Assembly (NCBI GenBank): GCA_937900215.1
Contig: CALCFH010000005.1
Span: forward strand, 1-5,426
DNA: 5,426 bases
Direction of reading: 5' to 3'
Origin: an uncultured Cryomorphaceae bacterium
GTDB lineage: Bacteria > Bacteroidota > Bacteroidia > Flavobacteriales > Schleiferiaceae
This document shows positions 1 through 5,426 of the stretch, in pieces (the first letter of the stretch is position 1; each line of letters begins with the position of its first letter). The notes under the pieces were generated by a model. It saw only the letters and a program-made list of their open reading frames with translations. It did not search any database and had not been told where the DNA came from. The translations under genes were made by a program, and so were the position numbers.

Positions 1-2465
1 TAGAAGACGGCAGAGCCAATTACGACATTATGAAGGCCGACAGTACCGTCGTGGAAGAAAATGCCGATGCAAGCACTTCCGCTTTCCACCTTCAATTAAA
101 GCAGTATTCTCTTGTTAATTTCAACTTGAAGTATACAGATCTTGAAGGGGATATGTCTGCCATTATTCAGGGGCTAGACCATGAGGGAAAGGGTGATTTT
201 ACCCAAGAGATTGTTCAGCTATCTACAGAAACCGAAGTAAAAGGTATAACGGTAGTAATGGAAGGCTTAAAGATGCTCAATAAAGCCGCTCTTAAAGCAG
301 ACATAGGATTAGAATACAATCAATTAGAATCGAAACTTACTTTTGGCAAAAACACTGTTCAGCTCAATGCCTTGGGCTTGGCTTTTGAGGGATGGCTTAT
401 CAATCAGGCTACAGGTGTTCAGATGGATCTAAAATTCATGGCGCCCAACACAGAATTTAAGAGTGTTCTGAGCTTGATTCCGGCCATTTTCTTTGAAGGA
501 TTTGAAGAGGTAAAGACAGCAGGTATTTTCAATTTAAACGGAAATTTAAACGGCGCTTACCGTTATGAAGGACCTGTTTATCCTGCCTTCGCCATCCAAC
601 TAAACGTAAAAGATGGTAGCTTCCAATACCCAGATTTACCTGCCGGTGTTGACGATATACAAGTAGATTTAAGAGTGAGCAACCCTGGAGGCCAACCGGA
701 TCAGACGCTCATTGATATGAAGCGCTTCCACATGGTTATGGCCAAGAATCCCATCGATGCGAGTATGTACCTCTCCACACCTATTTCAGATCCCAATTTT
801 GATGTGAAAGTGGATGCAACCTTGGATCTAGCCAGCATTAAAACCATTATGCCTTTGGAAGGATTTGACTATACAGGAATCATCCAAGCCGACTTTACCA
901 CCAAAGGAAAGATGTCGGATATTGACAATGAAGCCTATGAGAAGATTGTTGCCGAAGGTGGAATGAGTGCGAAGGATTTGTATTTCTCTGGAGACAGTAT
1001 TCCTATGCCCATAGACATTCCTTTGGCTACCCTTCGACTTTCGCCTCAAAAGGCCGATCTACAGGCCTTTGAAATGAATCTAGGAAGCACCGATATTGTA
1101 GCAAGCGGACAAATCAACAACCTTATGGGTTATGCCCTTAGCGATGAATTATTGGCAGGAAGCTTCAATATTAAAAGCAACTTGCTGGATATAAATGAAC
1201 TCTTCTCTGCGGCTGGAATGGATGAAGAAACTTCAAGCACTCCTTCAGACAGTGCGGCACCATTGGAAATCATCCGCATTCCTCAGAATGTGGATATGGA
1301 CATCAATGCCGATGTTGCGAAGATTTTATACTCCAATCTAGAGTTGAATGATTTAAAGGGAAAGATGCACATCAAAGAAGGGCGCATTGAAATGACGGGA
1401 GTGAAAATGAAGTTGTTGGAAGGCGGATTGGAAATGACTGGAGTGTACGATAGTAAACCAGAGATTCCAACTACTGCCATGGATATGAAGCTGACGAATC
1501 TTTCCTTTAAGTCGAGCTATGAAAACTTTGCCATGATACAGAAGTTGGCACCTATAATGGAAAAGACCGAAGGTATGTACTCTACTTCTTTCTCATTCGA
1601 TGCTCAACTGCAAAGCGATATGATGCCCAATCTCGCTACGGTAAATTCAAAAGGAAATTTGAAATCTCCCGGCATAACATCCAAGCCCGATGTTATGAAA
1701 AAGGTGGCCGACTTGCTCAAAGACCAGAAATATGCTCAAATAAGCACGGGTGCAATGGATGTAGATTATACCATTAAAGATGGACGAGTAAGTGTTGCAC
1801 CTTTTGACATTAAAGCGGGAGGAGTGAACGCCAAGGTATCAGGAAGCAGTGGTTTAGATCAAACTCTAGATTACATCATGGATACAAAGATTCCTACCAA
1901 AGGCTTGGCTGGAAGCTCGCTAGCCAGTTCTTTGAGTCAATACGGTGCCAAGATTCCAGAAAATGTGGATGTTAAAATTCTCATTGGCGGTACTGTTAGC
2001 GATCCGAAGGTCTCTTCTTCTATGGGCGATATGGCCAATAATGTGGTGAACGATTTAAAAGATGTAGCCACAGAATTGCTAGAGGAAAAAATGGAGGAAG
2101 TAAAAGAAGACCTCAATGCCAAAGCACAAGCGCTGATCGATGAAGCCGAGAAACAAGGCGATGCACTAATAGTGGAGGCGAAAAATCAAGCCGCTGCTTT
2201 GAATGCGGAAGCAAAGAAACAAGGCGATGCCTTGAGAGCCGAAGCCGAAAAACAAGCTAAGAAGGTAGAGGCCGATGCAAAAGGCAACTTCCTAAAAGAA
2301 GCTGCCGCCAAGGAAGCCGCAAAAGGCATTCGCAAAGCAGCGGATGACAATGCCAAAAAGCTAGAAAAAGAGGCCGATACCCAAGGCAAAGCATTGGTGG
2401 CCAAAGCCGAAGCAGAAAAAGTAAAACTGGTAGACACCGCCAGAGAAAAAGGACAGATTAAATAG
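1..2465 (+). CDS. AsmA-like outer-membrane biogenesis protein, 5'-truncated by the window edge
   Basis: The frame is open from nt 3 to the TAG at 2463-2465 (820 residues visible). The first ATG, at nt 30, is unlikely to be the start: the nine codons before it read EDGRANYDI, a phrase typical of the interior of Bacteroidota AsmA proteins. The N-terminal membrane anchor must lie outside the window. The body is a long run of alternating hydrophobic beta strands with repeated 'G.l.i..g.i.m.gv' patterns. The AsmA-type C-terminal region covers roughly nt 1250-2060, including KLAPIMEKTEG (about nt 1540-1575) and the closing GGTVSDPKV (about nt 1986-2012). From about nt 2040 the protein becomes a charged Ala/Glu/Lys helix with 11-residue repeats. 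Known for the family: AsmA/TamB/YhdP-type proteins are inner-membrane-anchored periplasmic beta-groove proteins tied to outer-membrane lipid homeostasis. The exact role here is inferred. Family call is good; no specific gene symbol is justified. Confidence 0.85.
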   Translation, partial: EDGRANYDIMKADSTVVEENADASTSAFHLQLKQYSLVNFNLKYTDLEGDMSAIIQGLDHEGKGDFTQEIVQLSTETEVKGITVVMEGLKMLNKAALKADIGLEYNQLESKLTFGKNTVQLNALGLAFEGWLINQATGVQMDLKFMAPNTEFKSVLSLIPAIFFEGFEEVKTAGIFNLNGNLNGAYRYEGPVYPAFAIQLNVKDGSFQYPDLPAGVDDIQVDLRVSNPGGQPDQTLIDMKRFHMVMAKNPIDASMYLSTPISDPNFDVKVDATLDLASIKTIMPLEGFDYTGIIQADFTTKGKMSDIDNEAYEKIVAEGGMSAKDLYFSGDSIPMPIDIPLATLRLSPQKADLQAFEMNLGSTDIVASGQINNLMGYALSDELLAGSFNIKSNLLDINELFSAAGMDEETSSTPSDSAAPLEIIRIPQNVDMDINADVAKILYSNLELNDLKGKMHIKEGRIEMTGVKMKLLEGGLEMTGVYDSKPEIPTTAMDMKLTNLSFKSSYENFAMIQKLAPIMEKTEGMYSTSFSFDAQLQSDMMPNLATVNSKGNLKSPGITSKPDVMKKVADLLKDQKYAQISTGAMDVDYTIKDGRVSVAPFDIKAGGVNAKVSGSSGLDQTLDYIMDTKIPTKGLAGSSLASSLSQYGAKIPENVDVKILIGGTVSDPKVSSSMGDMANNVVNDLKDVATELLEEKMEEVKEDLNAKAQALIDEAEKQGDALIVEAKNQAAALNAEAKKQGDALRAEAEKQAKKVEADAKGNFLKEAAAKEAAKGIRKAADDNAKKLEKEADTQGKALVAKAEAEKVKLVDTAREKGQIK
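2142..2273 (+). repeat. Four tandem 33-nt units encoding 11-residue (hendecad) helical repeats
   Basis: Four consecutive units in the AsmA-like gene read EAEKQGDALIV, EAKNQAAALNA, EAKKQGDALRA and EAEKQAKKVEA. A fifth unit is weaker (DAKGNFLKEAA, 2274-2306). A further clear copy (EADTQGKALVA, 2370-2402) sits one residue out of phase. Units 1 and 3 share an exact 16-nt run (2149-2164 and 2215-2230), which suggests recent internal duplication. An 11-residue period favours a long, slightly right-handed coiled coil or amphipathic helix. Ala/Lys/Glu-rich C-terminal helices are common in Bacteroidota AsmA-like proteins, so the helix itself is expected; the regularity of the period is the notable part. 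Confidence 0.8.
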
Positions 2466-2482
2466 AATAGTTTCCCGAATAC

Positions 2483-2525
2483 AAGCTAGTCCTATCTAAT
2501 TACATAGATTGGACTAGCTTTTTTT
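2483..2525 (+). terminator. Rho-independent terminator of the AsmA-like gene
   Basis: The arms 2483-2492 (AAGCTAGTCC) and 2511-2520 (GGACTAGCTT) pair perfectly over 10 bp. After one T-T mismatch the stem continues for 5 bp (ATCTA 2494-2498 with TAGAT 2505-2509), closing on the 6-nt loop ATTACA. The stem runs into a seven-T tract (2519-2525), 17 nt after the stop codon. There is no T tract on the other side, so by sequence it serves the + strand only. Confidence 0.9.
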
Positions 2526-2630
2526 AAAAGCACCTCATCCTAAATAGGTTTACACAAAAAAGTGTAGTAAAATGAAGAAATTAAGTAGTCATAGTTTAGG
2601 AGGAATCAACACACAGGTCAAAAGCCTTCT

Positions 2631-4982
2631 TTAGCGCATCAAAATAAAACGAAGGGTACTAAGCTTTTGATCTTTGTTTTCTGCCTGTATTAAATAAACC
2701 CCCTCAGGCAAAGCCACTAAATCTATTTGATGATGGTTTAAATACGCATCCATTTTCAACAAAACCCGGCCATTTAGCTCCATCAAACGCCAGCGAATGG
2801 GCTCAACCCTACTTGTAAGCCTAAGTTGTGACGTAGCCGGATTGGGATACAACAACAGCCCGTCTGCCAAATCGAACTGCCCATTGCTTAAAGGCAAGGC
2901 GCTACACCAAGGATCTTTAACCGCCACAATACGCTCAAACGAAGAATTCACCGCTTCAATAACGGTATCTATACAAGCCAAACTATCGTTTATACCCACA
3001 AAAGCAATTTCTGCCAAATCTACCCAGGTATTCGATTTTCCAACCGAATAGCCGCTCGGACAAAGCCCCAACAAATGCCCATTGGGGTGTATTGCAAATC
3101 GCATTTGAGCCAAGTTAGGCGCCACGGGCAGAATGCTGCTTATCACTAAACCCGAAATTTTTAATTCAACGCCCGCCACATCAGCTGTAGCATTGCGCAT
3201 TTGCAATACTGCTTTGCCACTGCTCATATTGGGGGGCAATATCCTAAACTCGGCACTCTGATTCGGATTGCTTAAAGCCTGTCCGAAATTGCAAGCCGAT
3301 GCCTGGCCCGCATGCACCAAGCACTCTTGCAACAAGGCCAAATCCCATACCGTAAGCAAACTGTCGCCACTCAATTCTAAACAATTAGACCAACTTAAAG
3401 CCTCGGCCACCAAACCCGATTCGTAAGCAAAATAATCGGAAATATCCAAATCTTGAGACCCATCAACATCGCCTTGTACCGCAGGCCCTCCACAAACCCC
3501 CATACAATCGGGCAAAGTGTTGCCATAGGGAATGCCAGCACAATCGGTGTAGATAGGACAGTTGGGGTCTTTAACAAAACTGCGCTGCCCCAAAGCATTG
3601 GTGCTAAGGGTAATGCAAACCTGTGCCCAATTGTTCAAATAATCCGATTCATAACGCCCCAAAGCATCCGGACTTTGATCCCAATTCACCTTATTAGCCA
3701 AAATATAATCGCCATCCGGCACATCGGTAATGTCTATCCATTGGCAATCTAAACCAGCCCCATAAATATCGCCACAACCCGCTGTAATGCCCATATTGCC
3801 GCAGCCATACTTGGCCGTTCCCCCATGGTTGCACACCAAATCGAGTACACAAAAGCCATTCTTAAAACCAATAGGCAAACTGCCTCCTCCTGGTTTGTAT
3901 AAAACATATTCAGCATAGCCTTCGTAGTGGTCGTGTCCATGGCAATTAACATTATTAAACTGCCCGGGCTGATTAGCCGGATTGCCAATAAAATAATCGG
4001 TTGCCCCATTGTTTTCTATATGCGTATCAAAGCGCAAAATGGTGCGCATACCATAGCCTGTTAGGCACTTCTCGGTTACGGCACAGTTATCGGCCATAAT
4101 TGAATCTACATAGAGCGAATTTTCGAAATCGCTTTGCACCAAAACCAAATCGGGGCCAGGCGGACAAAGCGTATCGGGATAATACAAACAAAGCCCGGTT
4201 GAAACAGTGGCCAAAGGGTTGTAGTTGCAAGCCAAAGGATCTGTGCATCCACTAACCGGACCATTGTAAATAAGGCTCCAATCAACCGCACAACCCGCTG
4301 TAGCTTTAATTCGAATCAAATATGTTTCGGAGCTGTCAAGTACCGCCCCCACCGCTGCCAAAGTGCTGCAGGACGGACTTGAGTTGCTGTAAAACAAAGC
4401 CCCTGCAGCCCCTCCATTTAAAATAAGCGGGTCGCACACATCAAAAACCGAAATCTCGGTGGCACAAGTATTAGAGGGAAAACAGGTACTTATTTCGTAC
4501 ATACCCACCGAATCGGGCTTAAACGAATACCAACGTGTGCCCATTTGCGAAAACGTGTCGGTTACAGCCGTAAGTGCATTGGAGCAACCCAAGCCTGGCC
4601 CACAGTTAAACCAATGGTACTCGCGGCTGCCAAAACTGCCTCCAGATGCCACCAAACCATTGTTTACAAAAATTTGATAGCCCCCATTGCCAAAAGCACA
4701 GCACATACCATCGCCATAGCTGTCGTACACACTAAACGCAAAACAACCATTTTGAGGCAAACAAAACGTATCGCCCGCAAAAGTGCCCTGCGCTACAATT
4801 TGCCCATTTACCGCTCGAACATCCCACGAGGTTTCGTTCGGATAAGCATCGGGCATGATTTCCACCCTCACCTCTATTTGATTGGTATTACATGCCTGCC
4901 CAGACACCAAAAAAGGCGCCATAAGAACCGCAAACCCCAAACAAAACAACAGCCCTTTGGCAGCGCCTCCCTTTTTAAACAT
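2631..4982 (-). CDS. Secreted multidomain lysyl oxidase with T9SS C-terminal sorting domain
   Basis: 783 residues from ATG 4982 to TAA 2631. Residues 1-30 are a signal peptide (MFKKGG basic start, hydrophobic core, cleavage near VSG/QA). Then come a Cys-rich beta domain with DSYGDGMCC (about 35-127), a possible pre-peptidase-like beta domain (132-243), a GCTDPLACNY module (245-267), and a lysyl oxidase domain (277-458). After it are a DCAG...CGG linker and dockerin-like segment (480-559), a cohesin-like beta domain (562-696) and a type A T9SS tail with YPNPA (about 710-783). Known: LOX enzymes use copper and lysine tyrosylquinone to oxidise primary amines, classically peptidyl lysine, to aldehydes with release of H2O2 and ammonia. 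Inferred: an exported, surface-anchored or released amine oxidase; the substrate is unknown. An in-frame TTG start at 5024 would add 14 residues, but it lies inside the likely -7 promoter box and would spoil the signal peptide, so ATG 4982 is chosen. The gene is convergent with the AsmA-like gene and has no operon partner in view. Confidence 0.9.
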   Translation of the reverse strand: MFKKGGAAKGLLFCLGFAVLMAPFLVSGQACNTNQIEVRVEIMPDAYPNETSWDVRAVNGQIVAQGTFAGDTFCLPQNGCFAFSVYDSYGDGMCCAFGNGGYQIFVNNGLVASGGSFGSREYHWFNCGPGLGCSNALTAVTDTFSQMGTRWYSFKPDSVGMYEISTCFPSNTCATEISVFDVCDPLILNGGAAGALFYSNSSPSCSTLAAVGAVLDSSETYLIRIKATAGCAVDWSLIYNGPVSGCTDPLACNYNPLATVSTGLCLYYPDTLCPPGPDLVLVQSDFENSLYVDSIMADNCAVTEKCLTGYGMRTILRFDTHIENNGATDYFIGNPANQPGQFNNVNCHGHDHYEGYAEYVLYKPGGGSLPIGFKNGFCVLDLVCNHGGTAKYGCGNMGITAGCGDIYGAGLDCQWIDITDVPDGDYILANKVNWDQSPDALGRYESDYLNNWAQVCITLSTNALGQRSFVKDPNCPIYTDCAGIPYGNTLPDCMGVCGGPAVQGDVDGSQDLDISDYFAYESGLVAEALSWSNCLELSGDSLLTVWDLALLQECLVHAGQASACNFGQALSNPNQSAEFRILPPNMSSGKAVLQMRNATADVAGVELKISGLVISSILPVAPNLAQMRFAIHPNGHLLGLCPSGYSVGKSNTWVDLAEIAFVGINDSLACIDTVIEAVNSSFERIVAVKDPWCSALPLSNGQFDLADGLLLYPNPATSQLRLTSRVEPIRWRLMELNGRVLLKMDAYLNHHQIDLVALPEGVYLIQAENKDQKLSTLRFILMR
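2634..2858 (-). other. Type A T9SS C-terminal sorting domain
   Basis: About the last 75 residues carry the family marks: LLLYPNPAT at the start, a central 'LMELNGRVLL' strand, 'LPEGVYLIQ' and a final basic strand ending FILMR. Such tails direct proteins through the type IX secretion system and are removed as the protein is attached to the cell surface or released. This fixes the LOX protein as an extracellular product of a Bacteroidota cell. Confidence 0.93.
2895..3299 (-). other. Cohesin-like beta-sandwich domain
   Basis: Residues about 562-696 alternate hydrophobic strands in the way cohesin-like and related beta-sandwich domains do: 'AVLQMRNATADVAGVELKIS' early on, then a HLLGLCPSG turn, 'VDLAEIAFVG', and 'CIDTVIEAVNSSFERIVAV' near the end. 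It sits between the dockerin-like segment and the T9SS tail, a common order in large secreted proteins of this phylum. The fold assignment is tentative. Confidence 0.4.
3306..3473 (-). other. Dockerin-like segment downstream of the LOX domain
   Basis: Residues about 504-559 hold two EF-hand-like stretches. GDVDGSQDLDISDY follows the dockerin calcium-loop pattern (D-x-D-G-S...D-x-x-D). ELSGDSLLTVWD is a degenerate second copy. It follows a DCAG...CMGVCGG phrase that often precedes such segments in Bacteroidota secreted proteins. Calcium binding in the first loop is plausible; in the second it is doubtful. This is a pattern reading only. Confidence 0.5.
3609..4154 (-). other. Lysyl oxidase catalytic domain (copper and LTQ sites intact)
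   Basis: The domain opens with PDLVLVQ and ends near WAQVCITL, about 182 residues. HGHDH (nt 3927-3941, residues 348/350/352) matches the HQHYH copper ligands of human LOX (His292/294/296). Lys374 (nt 3861-3863, in FKNGFC) and Tyr407 (nt 3762-3764, in DIYGAGLDCQW) match Lys320 and Tyr355, which form the lysine tyrosylquinone cofactor. The segment DCQWIDITDV is identical to my recollection of the animal protein, and ESDYLNN matches ESDYTNN. Nine cysteines inside the domain plus one shortly after (in KDPNCP) fall in the same order as the ten of animal LOX. The comparison was made from memory, not by alignment. Confidence 0.93.
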
Positions 4983-5021
4983 CGGCAAGAAAAAATTAAG
5001 CTTCAAAATGGATACACAAGC

Positions 5022-5029
5022 CAAATGTA
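5022..5029 (-). promoter_or_regulatory. Probable Bacteroidota -7 promoter box for the LOX gene
   Basis: On the minus strand this reads TACATTTG, an exact match to the TAnnTTTG -7 box of Bacteroidota sigma-ABfr promoters. It would start transcription near 5015, leaving a leader of about 30 nt before ATG 4982. I see no good TTG -33 box about 20 nt upstream, so the promoter would be weak or activator-dependent. No strong Shine-Dalgarno precedes ATG 4982 (the leader ends TTAATTTTTTCTTGCCG), which is normal in this phylum. Confidence 0.5.
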
Positions 5030-5118
5030 AACGAATTCTAAAAACACTGATCCGTCCTTAAAAAGTTCACAGATTTATCTTTTATTGTTTGATGTTGCTT
5101 TTGAACGTGGATTATCTT

Positions 5119-5135
5119 TTGTGCCTGTTGCACAA
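5119..5135. repeat. Inverted repeat TTGTGC/GCACAA, possible insertion sequence left end
   Basis: TTGTGC (5119-5124) and GCACAA (5130-5135) are perfect 6-bp arms around CTGTT, about 60 nt before the broken transposase reading frame. The distance suits the left terminal region of an IS1182-type element. The right end lies outside the window, so neither terminal repeats nor a target duplication can be confirmed. Confidence 0.35.
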
Positions 5136-5156
5136 CTCTGTTGGTAATCCAAAAGT

Positions 5157-5180
5157 AGCTAAAGCAAATCTGCTTTGGTT
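5157..5180 (+). other. Stem-loop just upstream of the transposase remnant
   Basis: AAAGCA (5161-5166) and TGCTTT (5171-5176) pair around AATC. The stem extends outward with four more pairs, two of them G-U, to 5157 and 5180. It ends 17 nt before the ATG at 5198, so it could limit translation of the transposase, as leader hairpins do in some insertion sequences. No function is shown by the sequence. Confidence 0.35.
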
Positions 5181-5197
5181 CCTTGTATCCTGTTGGT

Positions 5198-5426
5198 ATG
5201 AAAGTAAAAAAAGACTAACAAGAAGAACTCTTCATCTACTTTCAGCTCAGCGAGTTTGTACCCGAAGAGAACTTCTACCGCAGGCTATAAGGCATTTTAA
5301 ACCTAGATGATCTCTACGCCAAAACCGCTCCCTATTAGGGTAGTTGTGGTCAGAAGAGAATCGATCCAATCGTTTTTTTCAAGCTTTGTTTGGAGGGTTA
5401 TTTAGAGAACATCATCAGCGATAGAC
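5198..5426 (+). pseudogene. IS1182-family transposase, N-terminal remnant with three in-frame stops, cut by the window edge
   Basis: Reading from ATG 5198 in one continuous frame gives MKVKKD*QEELFIYFQLSE, then FVPEENFYRRL*GILNLDD, LYAKTAPY*GSCGQKRIDP, and IVFFKLCLEGYLENIISDR. This is the conserved start of IS1182-type DDE transposases, which typically carry 'VPEDNFYRRL', 'SIDPVVFFKL' and 'GYLENI.SDR'. Stops fall at 5216-5218 (TAA), 5288-5290 (TAA) and 5336-5338 (TAG). Each is one base from a likely sense codon: the first and third stand where Tyr is expected, the second perhaps Lys. There is no frameshift. The catalytic DDE residues lie beyond the right edge. TAG and TAA end the other two genes here, so recoding is not a reasonable explanation. 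The copy cannot make an active full-length transposase. Confidence 0.85.

Noticed and set aside
2186..2437. A minus-strand Ala/Ser-rich reading frame opposite the 11-residue repeats
   Set aside because: It is the antisense of a repetitive Ala/Glu/Lys coding stretch, which naturally lacks stops on the other strand.
2517..2531. GCTTTT/AAAAGC inverted repeat as a separate minus-strand terminator
   Set aside because: It is an A/T-rich overlap with the T tract of the + strand terminator, with a three-base loop and no T tract after it on the minus strand.
4545..5030. A 161-codon + strand reading frame opposite the start of the LOX gene
   Set aside because: It is basic, low in recognisable motifs and lies antisense to a gene with clear domains and a signal peptide. 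It is a by-product of the codon pattern on the other strand.
5089..5310. A + strand reading frame starting MMLLLNVDY across the insertion sequence left end
   Set aside because: The conserved transposase phrases are read in a different frame (ATG 5198). This frame has no family resemblance in its second half.
5216..5338. Stop-codon recoding (TAA/TAG as Tyr or Gln) to explain the transposase stops
   Set aside because: TAG ends the AsmA-like gene and TAA ends the LOX gene in this same window, and neither gene has internal stops. Point-mutation decay is simpler.

Overview
The window looks like chromosomal DNA from a member of the Bacteroidota, probably a free-living (perhaps marine) Flavobacteriales-like lineage. 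Three features point there. One protein ends in a type A C-terminal sorting domain of the type IX secretion system (T9SS). The same protein carries the 'GCTDPxACNY' module common in that phylum. A TAnnTTTG-type -7 promoter box lies upstream of it. The genus cannot be told from this sequence.

Layout. (1) Positions 1-2465, + strand: the 3' part of an AsmA-like periplasmic protein gene, open through the left edge. Its C-terminus is a charged helix built on 11-residue repeats. It is followed by a strong hairpin/T-tract terminator (2483-2525). (2) Positions 2526-2630: a short convergent gap with no clear terminator for the gene on the other strand. (3) Positions 2631-4982, - strand: a 783-residue secreted multidomain protein. 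Its centre is a lysyl oxidase (LOX) domain strikingly like animal LOX. The three-histidine copper motif, the lysine and tyrosine that form the lysine tyrosylquinone cofactor, and ten cysteines matching the animal domain are all present. Around it are a signal peptide, a Cys-rich beta domain, a possible pre-peptidase-like domain, a GCTDP module, a dockerin-like segment, a cohesin-like beta domain and the T9SS sorting tail. (4) Positions 4983-5197: its promoter region, then what is probably the left end of an insertion sequence. (5) Positions 5198-5426, + strand: the N-terminal part of an IS1182-family transposase, broken by three in-frame stop codons and running off the right edge.

The two large genes are convergent, so they are not an operon and no shared pathway is implied. 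The AsmA-like protein is probably an envelope housekeeping factor. The LOX protein is an exported, copper-dependent amine oxidase candidate that should end up on the cell surface or outside the cell. It is the most notable content of the window: an intact animal-type LOX catalytic core in a T9SS cargo protein, with a decayed insertion sequence just upstream.
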